Assembly (NCBI GenBank): GCA_013180625.2
Contig: SNVD02013895.1
Location: forward strand, 186,001-250,000
Direction: 5' to 3'
Source: Boswellia sacra
Taxonomy: Eukaryota; Streptophyta; Magnoliopsida; Sapindales; Burseraceae
DNA length: 64,000 nt
In this document: in pieces, positions 36,201 to 47,570 of the stretch
Layout: the number at the start of each line of letters is the position of its first letter
How positions within the stretch are numbered: position 1 is the stretch's first letter
Position numbers and translations under genes: made by a program
Notes under the pieces: model-generated
Database searches by the model: none
What the model was told of the DNA's origin: nothing
The model's input: the letters and a program-made list of their open reading frames with translations, nothing else

Positions 36201-36749
36201 ATTTGTTGTCCCTGATTAATAATTGCTCGTGCATTTTCATTTGGAGCAGGCACGCCCACTATTGGAAGAATATGCTATAGATGAACTAGTTGACCCAAGG
36301 CTGGGGAATCACTATTCAGAACAAGAAGTCTATTGCATGCTTCATGCAGCATCTTTATGCATAAGACGGGATCCTCATACCAGGCCCCGTATGTCACAGG
36401 TTAAAAAAAAAAAGAATGGAGCTGCCAAAATTTGTTTTCACATCACATAGAAATTTTAGTCCTAGACTTTTGCTTACTGTTTATACTTGTTTGGTTAAAG
36501 GTTCTACGCATATTAGAAGGTGACATGGTCATGGACGCAAATTTCATGTCAACACCACCTGGATATGATGTTGGCAGCCGGAGTGGCCGCATATGGTCAG
36601 AGCACCAGCATCAACAGCTACCTTACAGTGGCCCTCTATTACCAGAGGGTCTGGAAGGGTTCAATGGGAAGCTCTCACTTGATTCAATAAAGCCAGCCTT
36701 CTGGGAAAGGGACAAGGCCAGAAGGACTTCATATGGAAATGACTTGTAA
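33245..36749 (+). CDS. Protein kinase with N-terminal UspA-like domain, nine coding exons
   Basis: Proposed exons are 33245-33428, 33638-33792, 33884-33978, 34116-35158, 35467-35627, 35773-35849, 35934-36081, 36250-36399 and 36501-36749: 753 residues, all phases closed. Residues about 15-165 form an adenine-nucleotide alpha-hydrolase/UspA-like domain ([20 protein letters not shown] start). A Ser-rich, probably disordered linker follows to about 330. After a C-x-x-C-x-H-x-A-P-x-F-G stretch, the kinase domain shows the Gly-rich loop (EGGFGSV, about 413-419), Lys about 433 in AVK, HRD at about 529-531, DFG at 549-551 and APE at 575-577. No signal peptide or membrane span is seen, so it is a cytoplasmic receptor-like kinase. 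Plant relatives are often labelled inactive protein kinase SELMODRAFT_444075-like, yet the key residues are present here. Start 33245 is chosen because MSREVKRGK is, from memory, how relatives begin. Confidence 0.92.
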
Positions 36750-36949
36750 AGAGATGTATCAACACGCATCCTATGCTTGTTCTCTTTTGTATTTCCTTTT
36801 TGATTTTGGTTATTTCATATTTTTCTCCAATGCCCATCTAAGAATTTGCTTTGTGTATAGCAGTAGTTGGGAGAGTAGGCGGATAGTAAGGTTTTGTAAT
36901 TCTTTGGATAGCATGATGCTCTTTGCTCTTACGCTGTTTTGCTAAATAT

Positions 36950-37535
36950 CAAATGAAGCAAGCCTTCTCAAGATTATGGCTCTCTTACCACTCTTTATTG
37001 TGTACGCTTTCAATTGTGGGGACCAAAATTGGAGTTCAGCTCTGAGTAGTGTCTTTTTATGATAACCAGACAGTCATTTTGAATCTTTTTGAGAGGCAGA
37101 TAAAGATAATAAAGATTTGTCTTACCTTGAGAAGCATACAAAGTTACATACTAACTCTGCAAGTATTAAATGAGTCAGGGCAGGCAGCTATAATCTGAGA
37201 TTTTTGAATTTCAAATTGGTAACGACACATCAGGACACTGATTGACCTTAGCATTGGCGTCTCCCATTCATGACTCTGATCAGCCTGAGAAATTCAGAAG
37301 ACAGGTGATCAAAGAACTATGACCATCTAATGTAGCTTTCATTGCCAGTTAATTCTTGTTCACAGGGACTTGTGTAACTTTTGTTGCCCTAATTGTGCTA
37401 TATACTAATTAAGAAATACTGGTGTTATATGTCTACTTTGGGGCTGCTGCTGTTAAGAAACAAACAAACATACATACATACATATACATATACATATACA
37501 CATACATACATACTTATACATATATACATACATAC

Positions 37536-37566
<31 letters not shown>

Positions 37567-38992
37567 CATATACATATACATATACATACATACATATACA
37601 TATATATATATATATATATTTGCAGTAATAGCAATAGCAACTTGGGGTGTTTTGGGTTACTTCTCAACCTACTTAAAAAAGTTGTTGCAGAAAAAAATTA
37701 GGTTTAGTAAGGAAGTCTAAAAGTAAGGAACATCTACTTTTAGAGGTTAATTTCTACTTCTAAGATATGAATTATCAAATTATCCTCAAAAATAAATGAA
37801 AAATGATAAAACTGCCCTTCTCTAACCTTAACGCCATCAGCTGGCAGCTAACATGGCTGATATTTTAACTAAACAGATGGTAGGGTTTTATATGACCGAT
37901 ATTTTAAACGCACAGACAGTAGAGTTTTCATACTTGATGATTTCAGGTGATACAGGAGGCTCTTCTGCTGCTCTTGTTCTTGTTCAGGTCAGTTTTGGAA
38001 ATTATTGTTCTAGATTGGATGGTTTTAACAATGCAATTATATTAATCATGATTATTTAATTATATTTTATTGAATTGATATTTTGTTATATAAAACATGA
38101 TTTTTACAATTAATAGTTTGATTAAAAAGTATAAGTTTTAAAATATTATAAAAAAATTATTGTAAATAATTTATATAGAAAATATGAAAATTAGTTAAAA
38201 AAATAGAAAAAGAATTTATTATGAAATATTATTTAAATAGTATATATAGACATTGTTGAAAATAAATTATTAAAAAAAGAAAAAAATTGATTATAAAATA
38301 TTGTTTGATTAATTTATATAAATAATTTTGGAAATAATTTAAAAACGAAAAAAGAAGTGATTATACAATATTAATAATTAAATATTATGAAGGAAAATGT
38401 ATGCCAATTTTAGTTATTTGTACATAACAAAATCTACACAATCGCAATCAACACCTTTATTCTACTTTTGAAAAGCAAAGAAGTTTTTAAAAATTGGTTT
38501 AACATACATCCTTCAATTTTTTATTTTTCATTTTTTTAATAGCAAAACAAAACCTGCTCATTTCCACATCGACAACAACCTCAAACTAGCCCTTAATATT
38601 CATGAACGCAAATTTTCTTAACAATACAAATGTCACATTGTATGTTGTAAATCAGACCTACTTCAGTTGTATCTTCATTTACATATCTAAATGAAAGGAA
38701 TTACATGTTACAATTCGCTTTTGTTCATCAAAAAAACTTAGAACAGATCTTAGAAACCTTTTTTCAATCTCCCATAAATTATATAACATGAAAATTTATG
38801 TTAACAGTGACAAGCAAAGAAAAGAAAACCTCTAACTTTATAATATCATTACTCTACAAAGATCTTGAGCCTGTTCTTCAAACTGGTGGTACACATGATC
38901 AGAGCGTTCATTTGGATCCAAAATTTCCAGCTGCAATCCAACTAGATAGAACTCCACAGGAGACAAAATTGCCTGCCTCACACCCTGCTCTC
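36950..38992. other. Spacer between kinase and RRM genes
   Basis: The first part holds the kinase 3' flank. A long CATA/TACA microsatellite (37466-37620) lies in the middle, followed by very AT-rich DNA. A short plus frame at 37853-38059 contains A-D-I-L-T-K, faintly like the end of a copia RNase H, but it is too short to call. The last few hundred bases presumably include the 3' UTR of the minus-strand RRM gene. Confidence 0.4.
37466..37620. repeat. (CATA)n/(TACA)n/(TA)n compound microsatellite
   Basis: About 150 bp of CATACATA and CATATA units end in a TA run. It stays open in several frames on both strands, giving spurious Ile-Tyr-His frames. Confidence 0.97.
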
Positions 38993-41900
38993 CTAGAATC
39001 TCCGCATTTTGGATCTTGCATATCTAGAAACCAACAATATAATACACAATGAAAATCTAAGTCTTAAAGATAACAATAAAAAATATGCATGAAGTCCAAC
39101 TATGTAAAAAGCAGATAAGAGATTAGTAAAATGAATTAAGTAGTACTCTATGTGCATGCCGCCTCGATCAGATGATGGTAACATACTGCCCTGAAGCTCT
39201 GTTAAAACTTTACTAGCTTGTTCAATTTCCTGAGGAAAAGAAGAAAAGGGGATGACATGTGACAATATGTGTTTGAATTCTATTCATCTGATCATCTTTG
39301 GTAGAAAATTAAAGGTGATCATGATATCATACTCAATTAAACTGCTTGCAAAAGTGTTGAACCAAGCTGAGCTTTAGCTGTTCAAGCTTGGGTATTCAGA
39401 TTTGCTAGAGCTGAAGTTCAAATATTTTTGTTCAAGCTCATTTTGGATTGACTTGTCAAGTTCATGAGCAATTCAAGTTTACTAGTTTCCAAAAAATTCA
39501 ACAATTAAAATGAAAACATAATAAGAGGATTTTCCAATCAGGACTGTAAAGGGATCATGTAATAAACAGTTCCACTCTTTCACATGCTACAATAGTATGT
39601 TGATCAGAGAATGAGTGTTAGCTTAGCTCCACTCCATAGTAGAAAACTTTCCATCTTTTTCAATCTTGATATTGTAGTCATTGAGCTTAATTGAGTCTGA
39701 TATCACAAATTTGTTCACAAGCCCCAAAATTCTGTTGGAACTTCTTTGTTAGCATAAACAAGCTTTTACAGGACTGTGTTCTGAGCTGTTGATCAACACT
39801 GCAGTTTCACTTGTGGCTATGCAACTTAAATCAAATATGGAACATGAATTCTCTTCTACTCTGGAGTAGTTTGGAGCATCATGGAACCAAAACTAACATT
39901 ATGGTCCCACTGATTGGAGCATCTATTATAAATAGCAAAGTTAATTTACATAACATCAATACCTCAAAATCAGCAAATGCAACTGGCATTCCACCTTTAG
40001 CACGCATTTTGAGCATACTGAATCCAGGATATCTGGAACCGAAAGAAATGAAGTTATCATGTTCCCAGCTCAACAATTCATTGGAATATTGGAAAAGAAA
40101 ATTAGACAACGGACATGATTAGGGGAAAAAAGCAGAAATCAAACACTCCTGATCAGAAGAAATTTTTAAAGAAATGAAGACACAAGGATATAAATTGCAA
40201 CTTACACAGACAAAGCTTGCTTTAGCTCATCTTCAGTGCAGTTTGGACCTAGGTTTGCAATAAATAGAGTAGAACATGGTTGAACACCACCTTCAAAAGT
40301 CTTGTCTGACTGCTCCTGCAGCAAACATAAGAAGAAATAGCAGAGTCAGAAACAAATCCATTTTAAGACAAATAAAAAGTACAAACCAGAATGATAAAGC
40401 AAACTTTACAGTCACATTACAATTTGCATTACAGAAAAAAATAATTTGAAGTTTAAAGTATAGAACTTCCAGATTGGAATTTTATCCTCTCTACTAACAT
40501 CTGAAGCCACAAACCGTGGATATTGGTGTTATTTTTATGCTTTTGACAAGTACTTAGATTTGCCACGTAAAATGCACATTTTTTTTTACCCACAAATTGA
40601 TAATAGAATTAGATGCCCTCCCTCAAACTCTCCCCTGCCTTTTTGATAAGGGAAATGCATTGCACTTACATTTACAAGTGTTGTAGCATTGTTGGGACCA
40701 ACGGCTGTCTCACTGCATTACCAGCAAGAAGACAAACTTAGCAATGCACCAAAAGAGTCACTGGAACCCAATTAATCACTTTGTGCTCTTCTTGCTCAGC
40801 AAGAAGGAGCTTGAAACTACTTTCTCATAAATTAATAATCACACTTCTAATGGCTACAAACCTGTTTTCTTTTGCCAAATCAACCTTTGTGGCAAAGTCG
40901 ATGTTTTCCCTCGGAGATGCTTCATCCGTGTCACTATCTCCTGAAAGAGGAAAAATAAGCCACCATGAGCCGTTATCATAAGGATAACACCTATTTTGTC
41001 AAACGTTACGAGCTAATGAGCACATTACCATCAGCACTTGATGTTTCATGGGCATTAGCCGCTGCTTTAGTTCTTTTATCAATAACAACATAGGCACCAC
41101 TTCCTGTGCAAGAAAGAAAGTAAGCGAACCATCTCAAAAGAATATGGGGGTCAACCAAAAAATTAAACCAGAATTTCTTGCACTGATTTGCATTTATTTC
41201 GGAAAATATGAAATCAGTCCTCTACCTGGCTTGCGTTTTTTCCTTGAGTTTGATCTAGCCAATTCAATATGCAAGACTGATCCAGTTTGTGGATCGAATT
41301 TTACACCCTAAACATAATAACCAAAGGAAAAACAAGTCAGAAGCCACACCAATTTCCAAAACCTTCGAACTTTCTCCTCACTAGAAGGACAAAGAAATTA
41401 CTCCTTTCAGTTCAAAACTTCTAATTGGTCATTCAATGAATCGACTAGAGAAACAATAACAACCAAAGCTGCTAATTATTCAATTTTTTAGTTCACAGTT
41501 AACCAAATTCTCCAAAGTTTTTCTCATTCTTTTCTTCTCTGTAACTCATCTGGCAGAATAAAAGATGAAACATTGCATCATGGCAGCAATCAAAATCTGG
41601 TTAACAAAACTTCATCATTTGAAAGGAATCTCCAAATACCCAGCTAAGAAAATGCATAATAAGGGCATCAAATTCGACCCGATCAACTAGTACAACAAAC
41701 TATACATTTACCAAACAATGAAATCCTCACATTCAACTCATGCAGCGCTGCCACTGCTGATTGATGATTGAAGAATGTGGCAAATGCAACAACCTGCAAA
41801 CAAGAAACCAAAAACCCTCCAATGTGTTATAATCCTCACTCAATCTTATCTGACAAATATTACCTATCCTTGCAAACAAATAAGATAAACAAATTGTTTC

Positions 41901-42387
41901 AGTCTAGCTATTGTTTGATTAACCTTTTAATTTAATTAATTTCTGCTTCTTCTTTTCACAATAAAGATTTTTGACTATCTCTAAAACTATAAATTCTACT
42001 CACAAAACAACAGAACGAAAAAAAATCGTTTTTTAATGAATTTTCAGAGTTTCTTACAGAAGTTTCAACTTTTCTCGGGAAACAAACAGAAAATGAAACT
42101 TCCTCTGAAAAAAAAGGAGAGTACGAATAGATTAATGGAGCAACCTGGTTGCCCCGGCCAGTGTACTTGAGCTGACAAGAGTCGAAGCCTGGTTTCCTGC
42201 GGAAGAGGTTGTGAATCTCACGCGCTTTGACATCGTCAGGGAGCCCCGACACGAAGAGCGTGTTAATCCCATTGTCCTGCTGGGGGGCATGATGGTATTG
42301 ATGATTGTGCGGCGGCGGCGGCAGCGAAGGGGGAGGAGGATGAAGATGAGGAGGCAGGTAGTAGGGATCGTACGGCGGGTGCGCCAT
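38993..42387 (-). CDS. Two-RRM RNA-binding protein, ten exons
   Basis: Minus-strand exons are 42145-42387, 41731-41793, 41226-41307, 41029-41103, 40862-40940, 40670-40712, 40206-40315, 39963-40032, 39147-39229 and 38993-39023, giving 292 residues with every phase consistent. The N-terminus (about 1-38) is rich in Pro, His and Tyr. RRM1 starts with the RNP2-like TLFVSGLP (about 43-50) and has VVAFATF as RNP1 core (about 82-88). A basic NSRKKRKPG follows, then an acidic Asp/Ser linker, then RRM2 with TLFIANLG as RNP2 and PVAFADFE as RNP1. The C-terminus is short and basic (ARSKMRRF). This layout fits the plant RBPMS/Scw1-like RRM family, which binds mRNA; targets are unknown. Met at 42387 is preferred over 42462 because it starts the Pro-rich tail directly. 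Confidence 0.93.
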
Positions 42388-42661
42388 TTTAATCGACGGA
42401 AAGCTGTGATTGCTTGAAAGAAAGAAGAGAGTGTGCGTTGGGCCCACCCGAGGTGGTTGCAACGGCGTCGTGTTGGCGGTGGTGGTGACTGGGAGGTTTT
42501 AACTTTTAAGAGTGTTAGTCAATTAACGAGTTTATTCCGTTCCGTTTCGGTCTTCCTAACGGGTTTGCCCCGAGTTTACACCTTAATGTACAACACTTTT
42601 AAGCGTTTGGTACTACCACCGTTAGCGCAAGCCGCAAGAGGCATGATATAATGACACTCTC
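42388..42661. promoter_or_regulatory. Upstream region of the RRM gene
   Basis: This is a short, relatively GC-rich interval next to the RRM start, likely its core promoter and 5' UTR on the minus strand. No specific motif is assigned. Confidence 0.4.
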
Positions 42662-43745
42662 TTGACAAGAAAATTATATTTGAAGAATATGTCAAATTTG
42701 AAACTGAAAGATTTAGATTTACGGTCTTGGTTAACAATCACCATAGAGATTTCAGCTCCTCATATGCATTCCTTGAAATTAAATCATGATGTCATGTACC
42801 GGAGATCGATTATCAAGTTGATTAATCTGTCATCTCTAATGAAACTTGGTCTATATTTTTATGGTAATGATGAAGCCATGATAGTAATGGTTGGTGAGCT
42901 TCCTCGACTTCAGACTCAAGTTCACTACTCCATCTCTTAAGGTAAAGATATATTTATACGTATTACATAATATTTACCAATTTCTTGACATCTTATCACT
43001 CTTCTATTAAACGAGTTCTTCTGTATGCACACCTTTCCAATTATCAATTTGCATACTAGTCTTTGTACACAAAATCTTTAAGTTATTCATCAATATTCAT
43101 TTGTGTATATATAGCTAACAATGGTTGACATTGGTGATAAACATCTTATTTTTTGTTTTGTTCCCCTTTAGTATCTTTCAAGAGGCCACGTGCTATCTTC
43201 TCCTTCGCCATTATTGCTATTGAAGTGTCAATTTTTAAAACTACGTACATCTTTCTGGAAGTGGGAGTTCCACAGGATTGTAACTCTTCTGTGAAATACA
43301 TCTAATCTAAGTCAATTATCCATTTCTTTGTACGACAACTTGTGTGAGGTGAGTCTCTGAACCTTCCATGTTTCTTACTTTCCCTTACTTTATTAATTTA
43401 ATTTTGCTGCCGACCGTATAAGTGCCTAGGATTTTATCAAAGTTTTCTTTGAAATGTAGATTATATTCAGAATAGTCCATTTCATACTAATTTCAGATGT
43501 GAACACTTATCTTACTCGTTCATTTGGCATTTATTTGTAGTTTAATGACAACCATCAGTACTGGGAATCAATGAAGACAGATGATAAAGTGTGATCATCT
43601 CAAAAAAGTACTGATATATGATTTTGATCGAGGCTGGTGCATAGGAATTGGTCTAAAGTTTTTTACTTCAATGATGGAATTTTTGCGACAAAATGCAAAG
43701 GTATTAGAAGATATAATTATTGTTACAAAAAGAAGTTGCCTGATT
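42662..43745 (+). pseudogene. F-box/LRR/FBD gene remnant
   Basis: Three pieces in order resemble the C-terminal half of plant F-box proteins. Piece one (42662-42940) has L-K-x-L-D-L and I-S-A-P-H-M-H-S-L-K-L, the LRR_2-type motif. Piece two (about 43170-43345) encodes L-K-L-R-T-S-F-W-K-W-E-F, then T-L-L, a TGA stop, and N-T-S-N-L-S-Q-L. Piece three (43539-43745) has F-N-D-N-x-Q-Y-W-E-S, then after a frame change H-L-K-K-V-L-I-Y-D-F and E-F-L-R-Q-N-A-K-V-L-E-D, as in the FBD domain. The F-box itself is absent. Internal stop, frame change and missing 5' half show it is not functional as an F-box protein. Confidence 0.8.
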
Positions 43746-43985
43746 TATCTGAGGTGAAGAAATTAATCTCAAGTTATCCAAGAGCCTGTATTCAAAGCCT
43801 CCTCTAGCAGTTAGTTGTTATAGTTGCACAATCCAAGGGAACAATTGTAAACAAACAAGACATGCAAGTTGCCTGATTTATCTGAGGTGAACAAATTAAT
43901 TTCAAGTTATCGGAGAGCCTCTGTTGTTGTATTCAAAACTTCCTTTAGTAGTTGCCACCATTAGTTGTTATAGTTGTATCAGAAC
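43733..43985. repeat. Tandem duplication of the FBD tail
   Basis: Two imperfect copies begin with AGTTGCCTGATTTATCTGAGGTGAA (about 43732 and 43868) and end near TTAGTTGTTATAGTTG (about 43811 and 43961). The second has a short insertion. It follows directly from the F-box remnant. Confidence 0.8.
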
Positions 43986-46900
43986 TTCCTTCCTTCAAGT
44001 ATAGTAATTGTACTTCTATCTTCCTTCCATTAGAGTCTTGAATGTGATTTGTACATTTATCAATGATAGAAGCAACCTAATGGCTAGATTTTAAACTATC
44101 TGACTCAAGATGATGGAAGCAATTGCTATTAACCGCAATGTTCCCAAGTTTTCGGGAACAAAACATTAAAATGGTTTAGCCTCCCTGGCATCATAAAACC
44201 TGAAGCTCACTGGATTTGTGATGCCTTTTTTAGTATTTTATTTCATTATGCCTGTAAGTCACTTCATGCAAGATAGCTTTAGCCGTTATAAAGTTCTTAT
44301 CTTGCTTTTTGTGAAGCTTTCTGTAGCAATATTATGAATGTTCATTCTAGTTGTGTGATGAAATTCAAAGGCATTCTGTTCTCTTTTAGCTGTGGATTTT
44401 GAGTAGTAGCCGTGTAATGAAATCAAATGTTTAGTGGCAACAGTGGGGAAGCAGTTCTTGAAAAAGGGAAGAAAGGTTTGTGAGTGAGGATCATCAGTTG
44501 AGGGAGTGGGTTCGGCCTGAGCAATTCTTAAACAATAAAGTGTTGTAATGGTAAGATTAACATCCACATGAAGTATCAGAAATGGTGTTTGAGATAGAAG
44601 AGAGAATTTTATTTATAGGATTTGGTACTTCATTTTAACTCTAATCTAGTATAAAATCATTTATATTCAATGGCTAGTTTTCTTCTCCAAAAGCGACCGA
44701 AAGATAATGATAAGAACTCAGTTGAGGAACTTTGTATGGGAGTAGGGGGTTTTCCAATGCAATCTTGATTCTTTCCCTGGTAAACTATCCATGCAATCCT
44801 AACGTAATTGCAGTGAGTTTATGAGTTAGCCGGAAAGATAACATGGAAACAGGGCAATATACAACCTCTGTCAAGTTGTCAACTCAGAACTTGTTGACCT
44901 GGCTGGACAATTTACCTTGCTTAGAATTAAGCAGAAATCTAGAAGGGAGGGAACTTTTATTGATAATTTGTTAGGTATTTCATGATATATAATCATCTAC
45001 AGGAGCAACAGATTGAGCAGACTCTGTGTATGTAGTGTCTTTCATATGGTATATTGAATTATAATCCTTCGTCGTCAACATTTGATCCAAAACTTCAAAA
45101 CTAATCCAAAAATGAATAAATAACTAAAAAATCTAGAAAATATATTAGGGCTTTGTTTCATCCCTAAATTTAAGCTTTTTTGTTTCTTTTTTGTTTTTTA
45201 ATAATAAATGTGATGTCTTGCATGATTAAAAATATTGTAAAAAAAATTGGCAGATTCAAAATTTGATATCAATCATATTTTTATTAATAGGTAGGCTTTC
45301 GAGATTGGATCTAAGATAAAATAATCCATCATCAATGTACTCATTGAGTGTGTTTGACTTTTTTATTTCAAAGGGATTTATTACAATTTACAAAATTTCA
45401 AGAAAGTTAATCATTATATATTTTACAATATCAATAAAATAATTTACTAAATTTTGAGATAAATAGAAAACTCCAATGAAATTGAATTGATGGGATTTTA
45501 TCTACAAGAATAAATGGGCAAGTCAACTAATAATGGATGTAAATTTTAAGAACACTAAAGGCTACTACTTTTAGAATTTCTAATATACAAACTTTTTTAA
45601 TTTGTCACCTTCAATAAAATCTCTCTTAGTTTGGGCTCAGATCATAAATGAATTGCCACTCGAAGATTCCTGTCTCCTTCATGTTTAAGATCTTCAAGAA
45701 GATGAACTTTTGCAAATATCAACCACAATATACTACCATTTTCTTTATAGTGGTTGGGAAATAGATTCAATTACTTTTAACTACTTTTACACCCCCAAAA
45801 TGTCTATTTCACAAGTAGTGATTCTGTAAATTAATAAACGATTCACATAACCTACTTGCGATTCAATTGCTTTCACCAAAACAATAAACTAATTTTTGTG
45901 GGTTCTTACATGCAACTCATATAATATATTTCCTGTTAATTTCAATACATTTGATGGTATGTAAGATTGAGATTGATGCAACATTCTAAAACTCCAAAAA
46001 ATTGTTAATTCTATTGCTTAATCTTATGGATATACACCACAGAAAGTAACAACTATTTATATGTATAAAATGGCTACAAGGCTATCAAAAAAGTCTACAA
46101 ATTTGCAACACACAATGAGGTGTGTGAAAACTCAGAATCAAGCTTCTCAATTGTCCAATGAATTGATGCCAGGAAGATTGAATAAGTAACATCCCTGATT
46201 GACTATATATGCATAATCATATATATTAATTCAATGTCTCATTTGTTATGTCTTCCACTAAGCTAAGAAGATATACATATCCAGAAAATTTAAAAAAAAA
46301 AAAAAAAGAAGTCAAGTACATGGTCCACAACCTGCTTGAATGAATTTATAAATTAATATTCACAACCACCAATACATATATATTTGTATATTATATTTTC
46401 TTCATGGGAATTTTTTTTTTGGTGGAGAATGTCAAAACCCTTATAAAATATCTATATAAAAAATATTTCTCTCTTTTCTTAAATTTTTTACCAAAACATT
46501 ATGGAAAATACAAATATGCCAAAAATATTTCTTAGCTAGGAACATTTTCACATAGAAAGAAATCCAAATATGTGCAATGATAACACAAAGAGTGTTTGAC
46601 CCCAAATGGAAGGAAAAAGAGACACAAAACATCATTAAACAAGAAAAGAAGTAACATAGAATTTTAATATGAAAATAATCAGCAAAAGATTCTAATCCAA
46701 CGTTGCTCTCTCCTTCAACTACCATTCAAACCCATTGTTGATTTCACAATAATCAACCAAATTGCCTCAGAAAACCAATCTACAATCATGATCCCATCTT
46801 CAAATTTTTCTTTTAAAAAAAAATACTTTAAGAAACCCAACAGGCAAACAAATCAAATTGCAATTAATTACTAACACCGATTACATGACCATCAATTAAA

Positions 46901-46997
46901 ACCCAAAATTCAACCCAAAAAAAAGAAGAAGAAGAAGAAGAAGAGAGATAATAAACCATAATTAATGAAGAGATAATTATAATTGATGAATTAAAGA
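43986..46997. other. Gene-free spacer
   Basis: I see no supported gene in these 3 kb. It is AT-rich with poly-A runs (for example near 46290) and a (GAA)n tract at about 46924-46946, just downstream of the PRA1 gene. The short frames at 44286-44567 and 46441-46725 (both minus) show no recognisable similarity. Confidence 0.45.
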
Positions 46998-47570
46998 TCA
47001 AGAAGAAGATCCAGAAGCGGCAGCACCAGTTGTAGTCATCAACCCAGTAGCTTCCTCATCCAAGAACAAGTCATCCGTCTTCCTCAGCGCCGCGTGCACC
47101 ACCACAAGCACCGCCCCGATGAGCAGCGCCACCAGGATGTTGACGGTGGCATCAGTCAAGAACAAGAAAACTAGGGTTAACACAGCGAGCACAATCAGCA
47201 CCACACGATCATCAATCGTACGTCCGAAAACAACCAGCGGCTCATCACGTAGGAAGTATAGGAACAACCATGCAGCCATCATGACGATGAAAACAATCAA
47301 CGAGATGGGGTGCCACAAAAGGCTCAGAAACAACACTAAAAGAACTATGATAGCATAATTCATTCGAAAGTATGCTACGTTGGTTCTCACTCTAGCAAGC
47401 GCCTCAGAGAAGTTGCTAGGGAAGTTGAAGCAGCGGAAGTTGAACATGAATTTCAATGGATGGCGAGAGCCGAGGCCTTCTTTGATTCGTTCTTTGGCGC
47501 GAGAAATGTATTCGAGGCTGGAGGAGGGTGCAGCGGAGGAGGAGGTGGGAATGGTGCCGTATGTGGTCAT
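46998..47570 (-). CDS. PRA1: PRA1 family protein (prenylated Rab acceptor), intronless
   Basis: This is a single-exon, 190-residue protein. The PRA1 family resides in ER/Golgi/endosomal membranes and interacts with prenylated Rab GTPases in vesicle traffic. The N-terminus opens with a T-T-Y-G-T-I-P-T-S motif typical of plant PRA1.F members, followed by a Ser-rich stretch. R-P/H-x-K and F-x-F-P-x-N/F-S-E-A motifs sit around residues 36-57, and [13 protein letters not shown] at 61-73. Two long hydrophobic blocks (about 71-107 and 122-162) are each big enough for two membrane passes, separated by a short R-D-E-P loop, which gives the four-pass topology of the family. The tail has D-L-F-L-D-E-E, a likely acidic ER-export-type signal, and ends in Ala/Ser. 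The length is normal for the family. Confidence 0.95.
   Translation of the reverse strand: MTTYGTIPTSSSAAPSSSLEYISRAKERIKEGLGSRHPLKFMFNFRCFNFPSNFSEALARVRTNVAYFRMNYAIIVLLVLFLSLLWHPISLIVFIVMMAAWLFLYFLRDEPLVVFGRTIDDRVVLIVLAVLTLVFLFLTDATVNILVALLIGAVLVVVHAALRKTDDLFLDEEATGLMTTTGAAASGSSS

Noticed and set aside
37393..37701. Overlapping Ile/Tyr/His/Thr-rich frames on both strands
   Set aside because: These are a CATA/TA microsatellite read in several frames.
37853..38059. Copia RNase H relic (A-D-I-L-T-K)
   Set aside because: Only six residues match and no other copia sequence is found nearby; chance cannot be excluded.
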